DNA of 64,000 bases from Belnapia mucosa (lineage in GTDB: Bacteria > Pseudomonadota > Alphaproteobacteria > Acetobacterales > Acetobacteraceae), in the NCBI RefSeq assembly GCF_016775475.1, contig NZ_JAEUXJ010000002.1, positions 658,013 through 722,012 on the forward strand, written 5' to 3'. Below, in pieces: positions 27,400 through 36,238 of this stretch. The translations under genes were made by a program, and so were the position numbers. The notes beneath the pieces were generated by a model, which did no database searches, was not told where the DNA came from, and was given only the letters and a program-made list of their open reading frames with translations. Position 1 is the first letter of the stretch. Every line of letters begins with the position of its first letter.

Positions 27400-28406
27400 C
27401 GCCGCACCCGCGGGTCGAGCAGGGCGTAGGAGAGATCGACAAGGAGGTTGACCAGCAGATAGGTCACCGAGACCACCAGCGTGATCCCCATGATCGCCGG
27501 GAAGTCGAGCGCCGCCGCGCTGCGGAAGGTGTAGCGGCCGAGGCCGGGCCAGGAGAAGACCGTCTCCGTCATCACCGCCCCCGCCAGCAGATTGGCGTAC
27601 GCCAGGCCGCCCAGCGTCACCACCGGGATCAGCGCATTGGGCAGAACATGCCGCAGGATGGTGTAGCCCTCCCGCATGCCCTTGGCGCGGGAGACACGGA
27701 CATAGTCCTGGCCGATCGCCTCCAGCATCGCCGCCCGCGTGGTGCGGGTGATGAGGCCGATGGTCGCCGCCGCCAGCACGATGGCGGGCAGGACGAGATG
27801 CGAGACGGCATCGTGGAAGGTCTCCCAATCCCCGGCGAGGATCGTGTCCACCAGGAACAGCCCCGTCACCTCATCCGGCGGGAAGGCGATAGGGTCCAGC
27901 CTGCCAGGGCCGGGCGCGATCTGCAGCCCGCCATAGAAGACCGCCAGCATGACGAAGGCGAGCCAGAAGGTCGGCGAGGAGACGCCGATGAGCGAGATCA
28001 CCCGCGCCACCGCATCCACCCAGCTATCCCGCCAGACCGCCGCGGCGATGCCGAGCGGGATGCCGGTGACGAGGGCGAGGAGGAAGGCGATGGTCGAAAG
28101 CTCCACCGTCGCCGGGGCATATTGCGCGATATCCTCCAGCACCGGCCGCTGCGAGGCGATGGAGGTGCCGAGATCGCCATGCGCCAGCCCACGCAGGAAG
28201 ATGAAGTACCGTTCCCAGAGCGGCAGGTCGAGGCCCCATTTCGCCCGCCATTCCGCGACCGTTGCCGGATTGCTGGCCGCCAGGTCGCCGAGCTGCGCCA
28301 GCACCGGGTCGCCGGGGACGGTATTGGCGATGAGGAAGATGACGAGGGTTGCCAGCACGGCCATGACGGCGGCGCCTGCCAATCGCGTGACCAAGGTCCG
28401 CAGCAT
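27396..28406 (-). CDS. Dipeptide/oligopeptide ABC transporter permease (DppB-like)
   Basis: A 336-residue permease. The first helix LAGAAVMAVLATLVIFLIAN followed by TVPGDP is the standard DppB/OppB N-terminus. The EAA loop is DYVRVSRAKGMREGYTILRHVLPNALIP, and the C-terminus ends LLVDLSYALLDPRVRR, also canonical. Six helices are predicted. It is the first gene of the minus-strand operon dppB-dppC-fused ATPase-M20 dipeptidase. The matching binding protein is encoded about 1 kb upstream on the same strand, separated by an oppositely oriented dehydrogenase gene. The 62-base gap to that divergent gene must hold the promoters. Confidence 0.95.
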   Translation of the reverse strand: MLRTLVTRLAGAAVMAVLATLVIFLIANTVPGDPVLAQLGDLAASNPATVAEWRAKWGLDLPLWERYFIFLRGLAHGDLGTSIASQRPVLEDIAQYAPATVELSTIAFLLALVTGIPLGIAAAVWRDSWVDAVARVISLIGVSSPTFWLAFVMLAVFYGGLQIAPGPGRLDPIAFPPDEVTGLFLVDTILAGDWETFHDAVSHLVLPAIVLAAATIGLITRTTRAAMLEAIGQDYVRVSRAKGMREGYTILRHVLPNALIPVVTLGGLAYANLLAGAVMTETVFSWPGLGRYTFRSAAALDFPAIMGITLVVSVTYLLVNLLVDLSYALLDPRVRR

Positions 28407-28468
28407 CCGCCCCGCTTCTCCCCAAGCCTCTTCCCTGTAGTGTAGCCATGAAGTCGGGGAGGGGAAGC

Positions 28469-29464
28469 ATGCAGGTCTATCTGACCCATACGCCGGATGC
28501 GCTGGAGAATTACTACGGCCCGCGCGCCCTGGCCGCGCTGCGGCAGGTGGTCGAGGTGCGGCTGAACGAGAGCGGCCGGCACCTGGCCGGGCAGGAGCTG
28601 GCCGAGGCTGCCAGGGGCTGCCAGGCCATCGTCAGCTACCGGCAATCGCCCGGCGAGCCAGCGACCTTCGAGCATGCGCCCGACCTCGTCGCCTTCCTCC
28701 GTTGCGCCGTCGATATCCGGAACGTGGACGTGGCGGCGGCCAGCGCCGCAGGGGTGCTGGTCACCCGGGCGACGCCGGGCTTCATCCCCTCGGTCGCCGA
28801 GCTGGTGCTGGGGCAGATGATCGACCTGGCGCGCGGCGTCAGCGCCGCCGCGGCCAGCTACCACCGCAATGAGGTGCCTGCCGCCCGGATGGGTGTGCAA
28901 CTGAATGGCAGCACGCTCGGCATCATCGGCCATGGCGCCATCGGCCGCTATCTCGCGCCGCTCGGCCTGGCGCTCGGGATGCGTGTGCTGGTGGCCGATC
29001 CGCATGCGACGCCGGAAGACCCTCGGCTGGAGCATGTGCCGCTGGAGCGGCTGCTGGCCGAGAGCGATTTCGTCGTCTGCCTCGCCATCGCCAATGAGCA
29101 GACCGAGAACCTGATGGATGCCGCGGCCTTCGCGCGGATGCGGCGCGGCACCTTCTTCCTCAACCCCTCGCGCGGCAACCTCGTGGATGAGGCGGCGCTG
29201 CTGGCGGCGCTGGAGAGCGGCCATCTCGGCGGCTGCGCCATGGATGTTGGCCGTGCCCCGGACCAGATGCCGAGCCCGGCGCTGGCAGCGCATCCGAAGG
29301 TGGTGGCCACGCCGCATATCGGCGGGCTGACGCCTGCCGCCATCGAGCATCAGGCCTTCGACACGGTGCGGCAGGTGACCGCGCTGGCGGAGGGGCGGGT
29401 GCCGGATCACGCGGTGAATGCCGAGGCGGCGCATCGGCTGGCGCGCCTCGGCATCCGGGTCTGA
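28469..29464 (+). CDS. D-isomer-specific 2-hydroxyacid dehydrogenase family protein
   Basis: A 331-residue NAD(P)-dependent enzyme of the 2-hydroxyacid dehydrogenase (formate/glycerate dehydrogenase) family. The nucleotide motif is GIIGHGAIGR (151-160) with an Asp (D178) ending the second strand, which favours NAD. Catalytic R235 (NPSRGNLVDE) and H283 (TPHIGG) are present. The third catalytic residue, a Glu in the usual DVFxxEP motif, is replaced by P264 (DVGRAPD; D265 is next to it). The ATG at 28469 follows GGGGAGGGGAAGC and is preferred over one 21 bases upstream. The gene lies between dppB and the binding-protein gene, on the opposite strand from both. Confidence 0.9.
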   Translation: MQVYLTHTPDALENYYGPRALAALRQVVEVRLNESGRHLAGQELAEAARGCQAIVSYRQSPGEPATFEHAPDLVAFLRCAVDIRNVDVAAASAAGVLVTRATPGFIPSVAELVLGQMIDLARGVSAAAASYHRNEVPAARMGVQLNGSTLGIIGHGAIGRYLAPLGLALGMRVLVADPHATPEDPRLEHVPLERLLAESDFVVCLAIANEQTENLMDAAAFARMRRGTFFLNPSRGNLVDEAALLAALESGHLGGCAMDVGRAPDQMPSPALAAHPKVVATPHIGGLTPAAIEHQAFDTVRQVTALAEGRVPDHAVNAEAAHRLARLGIRV

Positions 29465-29477
29465 ATAGGGCTGGGGA

Positions 29478-31100
29478 TCAGGCCGGCGCTGTCTGGCCGA
29501 TCTCCAGCTGCCAGCCGGCGGCGGTCAGCGGGAAGCGCTTCACCGTGTTCCGCACCGCGATCTGGTAGATCGGCTGGAACAGGATGAAGTGGTTCGCCTG
29601 ATCGACCACACCGCGCTGCCATTCCACCCAGAGCGCCGCGGCCTTGGCCTTGTCCGTCTCCTGCGCGGCGCGCTTCACCAGCGCCGTCATCTCGGGCGGG
29701 ACGGGCCAATGGACGCGCCGCGCCACGCGTTCCACCACCGCCGCGGCCCAGAGCTCGTTTTCGGCCGCCGGCGGATTCCAGAAGGTGAGCACGCCGCCCT
29801 GCGACCGGCCGGTGGTGAAGGTGGTGCGGAGATTGACCTGGTCCATCGGCGCCAGCCTGGCGCGGATGCCGACCCGGCCGAGATCCGCCTGGATCTTCTG
29901 CGCCAGCAATTGGTAGGAGACGCCGGCGACCGCCGCATTGCCATAGGCGATCTCGAATTCGAAGCCCTCGGCGAAGCCGCCTTCTTGCAGCAGCTTGCGT
30001 GCGCGGTCGAGGTCCTGCTTGAAGCCGATCTCGCGCGCCACCGTCTCGGTGCTGCCATTCACGCCGATGGGCAGGAAATGCGCCGGCCGCAGCGCCGCAC
30101 CGCCGAGCATGTTGCCGATGATGCCGTCATAATCGATCGCATAGCCGATCGCCTGGCGGCAGGCCTTCTGGCCGAGCGCGCGGTTGAATTCCGGATTCTG
30201 CGTCAGCGCCATATAAACGAAGTCGAGGCTCGGCAGCCGCTCCGTCCGTACCTGTGCTTCGTCCTTCAGCGTGGCGATCTGCTCCGGGATCAGGTTGAAG
30301 GCGGCCTGGATATCGCCGCGGCGGATCGCCAGCAGCTGCGCCGCGCTGTCGCTGAAATGGCGGATCACGACGCGCTCATAGGCCGGGGCGCCGCGCCAGT
30401 GATTGGGGTTGCGGACGAGCTGGATCTGCTGGTTCCGCTCCCAGCGCGCCAGACGGTAGGGCCCGGTCCCGGCGCTGTTCTGGTTCAGCCAGTCGGTCGC
30501 CTTGTCGGCATCCTTGGCATCGGCGGCCATGCTTCCGCCATGCTGCATGACGAGCTTCTTCTCGGTGATGCCGAAGCTTGGCGCGCAGAGGATGTTCAGC
30601 AGCGGCGCATCCGGGTCGTTCATGACCAGATCGATGGTCTTCGCATCGACGATCTCGCAGCGGTCGACCGCCTTCAGGTATTGCTGCGTCTGTTCCTTCA
30701 TGCGGATCAGGCGTTCGAAGGTGAACTGCACGTCCTCGGCCGTCAGCGGCGCGCCGGAGGCGAATTTCACCCCCTCGCGCAGGGTGAAGCGCCAGCCCTT
30801 GCCATCGGGCGTGCGGCTCCAGGCGGTGGCGAGGGCCGGCTTCGGCTCGATATAGTCGCCCGGCTCCAGCGTCATCAGCGGGTCATAGGTCGCGGCCAGC
30901 GTCATCGGCGGCGTGTATTGCGCCTGCCGCACCGGATCGAGGGTGATGGTGTCGCTGATATCGATGCCGATCACCAGGGTTGCGCCACGGGCCTGCGCCC
31001 AGGCCTGGCCGGCTGGCAGCAGGGCCGAGGCCCCCGCCAGGCCCAGCAGGCGCATCACATCCCGGCGCGCGATCGGCCGCGGTGTCTCGGACAGCTTCAT
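29478..31100 (-). CDS. Dipeptide/oligopeptide ABC transporter substrate-binding protein
   Basis: A 540-residue periplasmic binding protein of family 5 (DppA/OppA). A Tat-like leader has ARRDVMRLLGLAGASALLPAG with the twin Arg at 12-13 and probable cleavage after AWA near residue 35. Family landmarks are DPLMTLEPGDYIEPKPALA, RFTLREGVKFASGAPLTAEDV, GTGPYRLARW and the late KIQADLGRVGIRARL. It probably delivers ligand to the permeases encoded downstream on the same strand, although a divergent dehydrogenase gene lies between. The ATG at 31100 has the site GGGAGGGG; the frame is open for about 1 kb upstream without family similarity. It shares an 84-base divergent promoter region with the Gfo/Idh/MocA gene. 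Confidence 0.94.
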   Translation of the reverse strand: MKLSETPRPIARRDVMRLLGLAGASALLPAGQAWAQARGATLVIGIDISDTITLDPVRQAQYTPPMTLAATYDPLMTLEPGDYIEPKPALATAWSRTPDGKGWRFTLREGVKFASGAPLTAEDVQFTFERLIRMKEQTQQYLKAVDRCEIVDAKTIDLVMNDPDAPLLNILCAPSFGITEKKLVMQHGGSMAADAKDADKATDWLNQNSAGTGPYRLARWERNQQIQLVRNPNHWRGAPAYERVVIRHFSDSAAQLLAIRRGDIQAAFNLIPEQIATLKDEAQVRTERLPSLDFVYMALTQNPEFNRALGQKACRQAIGYAIDYDGIIGNMLGGAALRPAHFLPIGVNGSTETVAREIGFKQDLDRARKLLQEGGFAEGFEFEIAYGNAAVAGVSYQLLAQKIQADLGRVGIRARLAPMDQVNLRTTFTTGRSQGGVLTFWNPPAAENELWAAAVVERVARRVHWPVPPEMTALVKRAAQETDKAKAAALWVEWQRGVVDQANHFILFQPIYQIAVRNTVKRFPLTAAGWQLEIGQTAPA

Positions 31101-31184
31101 CGGACCCCTCCCAGGGCGGCCACGCGGTTTGCCCGTGCTGGCCGTTGCGGCACGATAGGGGCCGTAACGGGGGGAAGGGAAGCC

Positions 31185-32213
31185 ATGGCACGGGTCTTCG
31201 GCATCGGGATGGTCGGCCTCGGCATGGCGGTGCGGCCGCATGCGCTGGCCCTGCGGGACCTGGAGGCCTCGGGCCGCGCCCGCTTCCTCGGCGGCTTCAG
31301 CCCATCCGCCCCCCGCCGCGCCGCCTTCACGGAGGCCTGGGGCGCACCGGTCTTCGAGAGCCTGGACTCCCTGCTGGCGGCGCCCGGCCTCGACCTCGTC
31401 CTGGTCCTGACCCCGCCGGCCGCGCACCTGCCGGTCGCCGAGGCGGCGGCCGCGGCAGGCAAGCATTTGCTGGTGGAGAAGCCGCTGGAATTTAACCTCG
31501 CCCGGGCCGAAGCACTGGTCGCCATGACCGCACGGGCGGGGGTCACCCTCGGCACCGTCTTCCAGCACCGGTTCCGGCCGGCGGCGCTGCGGCTGAAATC
31601 GGCGCTGGAGGCGGGGCTGCTCGGCCAGCCGCTCTCGGCCTCGGCCAGCATCCGCTGGTGGCGGGATGCGGGTTATTTCGCCCAGGCAGGGCGGGGGATG
31701 AAGGCGCGGGATGGCGGCGGCGTGCTGCTGACCCAGGCGATCCACACCCTCGACCTGCTGCTGCATCTGATGGGCCCGGTCGCCGAGGCCGCGGCCTTCG
31801 CCCGCACCAGCCCGCTGCGGGCCATCGATACCGAGGACACCGTCGCCGCCGCGCTGCGCTTCGCCAATGGCGCGATCGGCACGCTCGACGCCACCACCAC
31901 CGCCCGCCCCGGCTTCCCCGAGCGGATCGAGATCGCCGGCACCGGCGGCAGCGCCATGCTGGTGGCGGAGCGGCTGGAGCTCCACCCGGAAGGCGCCTCG
32001 CCCGAGGTCATCGACCATGGCAGCGCCGGCGGCGGCGGGGCCGATCCCATGGCCTTCGACCACGGGCCGCATCGCCGCCTGCTGGAGGAGATGCTGGACG
32101 CGATCGAGACCGGCCGGGCGCCGATGAATTCCGGCGCCAGCGCGCTGGCGGTGCAGCGGCTGATCGAGGCCCTGCTGCGCAGCGCGGGGGAGGGCAGGTT
32201 CGTATCGCTATAG
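31185..32213 (+). CDS. Gfo/Idh/MocA family oxidoreductase
   Basis: A 342-residue NAD(P)-dependent oxidoreductase. The N-terminal Rossmann domain has GMVGLGMAVRPHA (9-20) and the family motif EKPLEFN with K99. The C-terminal domain contains GGGVLLTQAIHTLDLLLHL, with H187 and D190 in the place of the catalytic pair. Substrates in this family are usually sugars or cyclitols, but dipeptide-type and amine substrates are also known. ATG 31185 is preceded by GGGGGAAGGGAAGCC; the open frame extends about 1.6 kb upstream as a shadow of the binding-protein gene. It is divergently placed from the binding-protein gene. Confidence 0.93.
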   Translation: MARVFGIGMVGLGMAVRPHALALRDLEASGRARFLGGFSPSAPRRAAFTEAWGAPVFESLDSLLAAPGLDLVLVLTPPAAHLPVAEAAAAAGKHLLVEKPLEFNLARAEALVAMTARAGVTLGTVFQHRFRPAALRLKSALEAGLLGQPLSASASIRWWRDAGYFAQAGRGMKARDGGGVLLTQAIHTLDLLLHLMGPVAEAAAFARTSPLRAIDTEDTVAAALRFANGAIGTLDATTTARPGFPERIEIAGTGGSAMLVAERLELHPEGASPEVIDHGSAGGGGADPMAFDHGPHRRLLEEMLDAIETGRAPMNSGASALAVQRLIEALLRSAGEGRFVSL

Positions 32214-32313
32214 TCATCGGAATATAGCGCCCCGGGTTGCCCCATCCCCCGGGCGGGGCCACATTGCGGGCCCAAGGCGGGTCTGAACCGCCCAATCATT
32301 GCAGGAGACCGAC
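32214..32313. promoter_or_regulatory. Gap between the oxidoreductase and aldehyde dehydrogenase genes
   Basis: 100 bases containing an inverted CCCGGG pair (32231-32236 and 32248-32253, 11-base loop), possibly the terminator of the upstream gene. The aldehyde dehydrogenase ribosome-binding site CAGGAGACC lies at the end. No clear -35/-10 boxes were recognised. Confidence 0.3.
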
Positions 32314-33750
32314 ATGGCCTATCCGACCGTCCAGCTGCACATCAACGGGGAGTGGCGCGGCAGCCGCTCGGGCAAGACCCTCGAGGTCATCAACCCGGCG
32401 ACCGAGGAGGTGATCGGCCAGGTCGCCCATGCCGGCACCGACGATCTCGACGAGGCGCTGGAGGCCGCGGCCAAGGGCTTCGCCGCCTGGAAGAAGGTCT
32501 CCGCCTTTGAGCGCGCCAAGCTGATGCGCAAGGCCGCCGACATCCTCCGCTCCCGCGCCGATGAGATCGCCGCGCTGATGACGCAGGAACAGGGCAAGCC
32601 GCTGCCCGAGGCGAAGATGGAGACGCTCGCCGGCGCCGACATCATCGACTGGTTCGCCGAGGAAGCCCGCCGCGCCTATGGCCGCGTCATCCCGGCCCGT
32701 GCCGAGGGCGTCTACCAGCTCGTGGTGAAGGAGCCGATCGGCCCCGTCGCCGCCTTTACGCCGTGGAACTTCCCGATCAACCAGGTCGTCCGCAAGCTCT
32801 CCGCGGCCGTCGCCACCGGCTGCTCGATCATCGTGAAGGCGCCGGAGGAGACCCCGGCTTCCCCGGCCGAGCTGATCCGCTGCTTCATCGATGCCGGCCT
32901 GCCGGCGGGCGTGGTCGGCCTCGTCTACGGCATCCCGGCCGAGATCAGCGAGTATCTGATCCCGCATCCGACCATCAAGAAGGTGACCTTCACCGGCTCC
33001 ACCCCGGTCGGCAAGCAGCTCGCCGCACTCGCCGGCAAGCACATGAAGCGCGTCACGATGGAGCTCGGCGGCCATGCGCCGGCCATCGTCTTCGACGATG
33101 CCGATCTCGACCTCGCGGTGAAGACGCTCGCGGGCGCCAAATTCCGCAATGCCGGCCAGGTCTGCGTCAGCCCGACGCGCTTCCTGGTGCAGGAGAAGCA
33201 TTACGAGCCTTTCGTCGAGAAGTTCGTCGCCGCGGCCAAGGCGGTGAAGGTCGGCAATGGCATGGAGCAGGGCGTCCAGATGGGGCCGCTGGTGCATGAG
33301 CGCCGCATCCCCTGGATGGAAGGGCTGATGGCCGATGCCCGCCAGCGCGGCGCGGAGGTGCATACCGGCGGCGAGCGCATCGGCAACAAGGGCTATTTCT
33401 ACGCCCCGACCGTCGTCACCGGCCTCGGCAAGGATGCGCGGATGATGAACGAGGAGCCCTTCGGTCCCCTCGCCATGATCGCGCCCTTCAAGGAGTTCGA
33501 GGAGGTGGTGGAGGAAGCGAACCGCCTGCCCTATGGCCTCGCCTCCTATGCCTTCACCCGCTCGGCCAAGACGGCGAATGCCATCGCCTCCCGCGTCGAG
33601 AGCGGCATGATGACGATCAACCATCTCGGCCTGGCGCTGCCCGAGGTGCCCTTCGGCGGCATCAAGGATAGCGGCTACGGCTCCGAGGGCGGTTCGGAGG
33701 CCATCGAGGCCTATCTGAACACGAAGTTCGTCAGCCAGGCTGGGCTCTGA
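32314..33750 (+). CDS. NAD(P)-dependent aldehyde dehydrogenase (succinate-semialdehyde dehydrogenase-like)
   Basis: A 478-residue aldehyde dehydrogenase. The cofactor region [14 protein letters not shown] starts near residue 148, with K175 in [10 protein letters not shown]. The catalytic pair is E250 (MELGGHAP) and C284 ([11 protein letters not shown]). The C-terminus has EEPFGPL and [11 protein letters not shown]. The overall pattern is nearest to succinate-semialdehyde or alpha-ketoglutarate-semialdehyde dehydrogenases (GabD-like), but the substrate is not certain. The start follows CAGGAGACC. The gene is monocistronic; it converges on the ModA-like gene with 7 bases between stops. It could receive aldehydes formed by the amine oxidase or alcohol dehydrogenases in this window. 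Confidence 0.94.
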   Translation: MAYPTVQLHINGEWRGSRSGKTLEVINPATEEVIGQVAHAGTDDLDEALEAAAKGFAAWKKVSAFERAKLMRKAADILRSRADEIAALMTQEQGKPLPEAKMETLAGADIIDWFAEEARRAYGRVIPARAEGVYQLVVKEPIGPVAAFTPWNFPINQVVRKLSAAVATGCSIIVKAPEETPASPAELIRCFIDAGLPAGVVGLVYGIPAEISEYLIPHPTIKKVTFTGSTPVGKQLAALAGKHMKRVTMELGGHAPAIVFDDADLDLAVKTLAGAKFRNAGQVCVSPTRFLVQEKHYEPFVEKFVAAAKAVKVGNGMEQGVQMGPLVHERRIPWMEGLMADARQRGAEVHTGGERIGNKGYFYAPTVVTGLGKDARMMNEEPFGPLAMIAPFKEFEEVVEEANRLPYGLASYAFTRSAKTANAIASRVESGMMTINHLGLALPEVPFGGIKDSGYGSEGGSEAIEAYLNTKFVSQAGL

Positions 33751-33757
33751 GCCCGGT

Positions 33758-34507
33758 CTAACGGCGGACCGGCTCAATCCCCGCGGCGTCGAAGGCGCCG
33801 CGGGCTTCCGGCCCGGAGAGCCATTGCAGCAGGGCGGACGTCGCCGCCGGGGCCCCGGTCAGCACCGCGCCATAATAGGTGGTGTATGATTGCAGCCCGG
33901 GCGGCAACGGGCCGAGATAGCGCAGCGCCTGCACCTGGCGGATTTCGGTGATGGCGCCGAAGCCGATTTCATGGCCGTGGCCCCGCAGCAGGTGTTCCAT
34001 CACCTCCGCCCCCGTTGGATAGCGACGGGCCTTGGCGGCGACGGTGTCCGCCAGCCCCATCCTCTCGAACAGCCCTTCCATGTAGATCCCGGTCGAGGCG
34101 CGGTTGAAGACCACGGTCTGCGACTGCGCGACCAATTGGCGTAGCCCCTCTGGCGAAGTCACCGGCGGCAGCGCGAGAGCCGGTCGCACCGCGACCCCGA
34201 CGCCGACCCGGCCCAGCGGCACCGGTTGGCCGGCAAGCCGGCCGCTGCTGCGCAGCATCTCGATCAGCGCGGCCGGTGCAATCAGGAGATCGACTTCCAC
34301 GCCGCTGGCAAGGTCCTGCCGCAGCGCGGGGGCCGTCGCATAGCGGATGCGGACCGCCTGGCTGGTGGCGCCACGGAAACCCTGGACCGTCGGCTCCAGC
34401 CCTGGCTCCATGGCGCCGGCGCTGAGGAGGTGAATCTCGGCGGCAATGGCGGGAAGGCTGCCCGCGCAGAGGCACAAGGCCAGAATGCTCCGCAGCAAGA
34501 ATCGCAT
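33758..34507 (-). CDS. Periplasmic substrate-binding protein, ModA-like
   Basis: A 249-residue secreted binding protein. The signal peptide MRFLLRSILALCLCAGSLP is followed by AIAA and a probable cleavage before EIHLLSAGAMEPGL. The mature part has the plan of class II solute-binding proteins related to molybdate-binding ModA: LSAGAM at the start, DLLIAPAALIEML, VVFNRASTGIYMEGLFERMG, and TTYYGAVLTGAP. No ModB or ModC is nearby, and related orphan proteins with this pattern bind organic acids, so molybdate is not asserted. ATG 34507 has GGAG upstream. It is divergent from the histidine phosphatase gene, with 81 bases between. Confidence 0.82.
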   Translation of the reverse strand: MRFLLRSILALCLCAGSLPAIAAEIHLLSAGAMEPGLEPTVQGFRGATSQAVRIRYATAPALRQDLASGVEVDLLIAPAALIEMLRSSGRLAGQPVPLGRVGVGVAVRPALALPPVTSPEGLRQLVAQSQTVVFNRASTGIYMEGLFERMGLADTVAAKARRYPTGAEVMEHLLRGHGHEIGFGAITEIRQVQALRYLGPLPPGLQSYTTYYGAVLTGAPAATSALLQWLSGPEARGAFDAAGIEPVRR

Positions 34508-34588
34508 CCGGCGTCTCCACAACTGTCGCTTGTGTCTGTGGCTTTGCTTTAACGCCGCACCCTGCCGGGCGGCGCCTAAATTCGAGTT

Positions 34589-35203
34589 ATGATTCAGCGC
34601 CGCATCTTGATGGGCCTGGCGGTTCTGCCGGCGAGCCTCGCCACCGCCGACGATTTCCTGATTGATCGTCTCCGGCGCGGCGGGCTGGTGCTGTTTTTTC
34701 GCCATGCCGATACCGGGGGCGAAGCCTGCGACCGCAGCTACCGGATCGGCGACCGCGCCGGGCAGCGCAACCTGTCACCGGCCGGTCGGGCGCAGGCCGT
34801 TCGCATCGGCGAGGCGATCGCGCGGCTCAGCATTCCGGTCACCGACCCGGTGCTGGCCGGGCCGGTCTTCCGGGCGCGGGACACGGCCGAGCTTGCCTTC
34901 GGCGCCGCGCGCGTCGCGGTGACGGACAGCCTGCTGGCCGATGACTATGCCGGCGACAGGCTGAGCTGGGTGCTGGCCGAGCATCGCCGCCTGCTCGCCG
35001 CGCCGGTGCCACCGGGCGGCAACCGCGTGCTGGTCGGGCACCGCACGCCGGCGATCATGGTGGTGGGCGATGCGGTGGCTGGCCGCGCCTTTCCCGAAGG
35101 CGCCGCGCTGGTGGTGGAGCCGGCCGGCGATGGCGCCCGCTTCGCCCTGCTCGGCATCTTGCAGCTTGCGCCGATCCCGGGCGGCGGCTTCCATGGCTGC
35201 TGA
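34589..35203 (+). CDS. Secreted histidine-phosphatase-superfamily protein
   Basis: A 204-residue protein of the histidine phosphatase (phosphoglycerate mutase-like) superfamily. The N-terminus MIQRRILMGLAVLPASLATA is a probable export signal. The RHG-type motif is FFRHADTGG (R38, H39), and the second catalytic His is in GHRTPA (H151). LSPAGRAQAVRIGEAI and DPVLAGPVFRARDTAEL are the other conserved blocks. A phosphomonoesterase acting in the periplasm is the family expectation; the substrate is unknown. The Bug-receptor gene follows after 23 bases and may share its transcript. Confidence 0.86.
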   Translation: MIQRRILMGLAVLPASLATADDFLIDRLRRGGLVLFFRHADTGGEACDRSYRIGDRAGQRNLSPAGRAQAVRIGEAIARLSIPVTDPVLAGPVFRARDTAELAFGAARVAVTDSLLADDYAGDRLSWVLAEHRRLLAAPVPPGGNRVLVGHRTPAIMVVGDAVAGRAFPEGAALVVEPAGDGARFALLGILQLAPIPGGGFHGC

Positions 35204-35226
35204 GGAAACGACCCGAAGGATGCGCC

Positions 35227-36195
35227 ATGCCCTGCCGCCTTGGCCGACGTGCGCTGGCCGCCCTGCTGCTGCCGGCCGCCGCCGCGGCGCAGCCCGTCTT
35301 CCCGGACCGGCCGGTGCGGCTGGTGGTGCCCTTTCCGCCGGGCGGGCCGGTGGACAATGCCGCGCGGCTGCTGGCGCAGGCGATGGGCCCGCTGCTCGGC
35401 CAGCCCATGGTCATCGAGAACCGCTCCGGCGCCGGCGGAGCGGTCGGCATCGATTCGGTGGCCAAGTCGTCGCCGGATGGGCTGACGCTCGCGCTCGGCT
35501 CCACCGGCGCCGTCGCGGTGAATGCCAGCCTGATCCCGAACCTCGCCTATGACCCGCGGCGGGACCTGCTGCCGATCGGGCTCGTCACCGGGGTGCCCTC
35601 GCTGCTGGTGCTTCGCCCGGGCCTTGCCCTCGACTCGCTGGCGGTCCTGCTCGATCAGGCGCGGCGGAAGCCGGGTGGGCTGACCTTCGGCAGCACCGGC
35701 CCCGGCGGCACGCCGCATCTGGCGGCCGAGCTGATGAAGCTGCGCGCCGGGATCGACATGGTGCATGTTGCCTATCGCGGCGCGGCGCCGGCCATCACCG
35801 CGCTGCTGGCGAATGAGGTGGACTGCGCCTTCCTCGATCTCGGCGTGCTGCTGCCCTATGTGCGGGAGGGAAGGCTGCGCCCGCTCGGCCTCACCGCCGC
35901 GGAGCGTTCGCCGGCGCTGCCCGCGGTGCCGACCATGGCCGAGGCGGGCCTGCCCGGTGTCGAGGTCGAGAATTGGTATGCGCTGATCGGCCCCGCGGGC
36001 ATCCCGCCGGACCGCGTCGCCCGCCTCGCCGGCGCCATGCAGGGGGCGATGGCGCAGCCGGAGACGGCGCGGCGCTACACCGATCAGGGGATGCGCATCA
36101 TCGCCAGCGGGCCGGAGCCGGCCGCCAGCTTCATCCGCGCCGAGATGGAGAAATGGGCCGAGGTGGTGAAGCGCGCCGATATCCGCCCCGACTGA
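35227..36195 (+). CDS. Bug-family tripartite tricarboxylate transporter substrate-binding protein
   Basis: A 322-residue periplasmic receptor. The signal peptide has basic residues (CRLGRRA) and an Ala/Leu core ending in AAAAAQ near residue 21. Family landmarks are PVRLVVPFPPGGPVDNAAR, GGAVGIDSVAKSSPDG, PGGLTFGSTGPGGTPHLAAEL and VHVAYRGAAPAITALLANE. It lies after the phosphatase gene and before an MFS transporter gene, all on the plus strand. No TctA or TctB is present. The ligand may be the same solute handled by the neighbouring MFS protein, which is inference. Confidence 0.93.
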   Translation: MPCRLGRRALAALLLPAAAAAQPVFPDRPVRLVVPFPPGGPVDNAARLLAQAMGPLLGQPMVIENRSGAGGAVGIDSVAKSSPDGLTLALGSTGAVAVNASLIPNLAYDPRRDLLPIGLVTGVPSLLVLRPGLALDSLAVLLDQARRKPGGLTFGSTGPGGTPHLAAELMKLRAGIDMVHVAYRGAAPAITALLANEVDCAFLDLGVLLPYVREGRLRPLGLTAAERSPALPAVPTMAEAGLPGVEVENWYALIGPAGIPPDRVARLAGAMQGAMAQPETARRYTDQGMRIIASGPEPAASFIRAEMEKWAEVVKRADIRPD

Positions 36196-36238
36196 ACCCC
36201 CGATTGACCGCAGCGCCGGCGGCACCCAGCATGCGGGG

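Noticed and set aside
26543..27442. Upstream extension of the fused ATPase frame
   Set aside because: The extension is only the permease gene read in another frame; the GTG at 26542 overlapping the permease stop gives the natural N-terminus.
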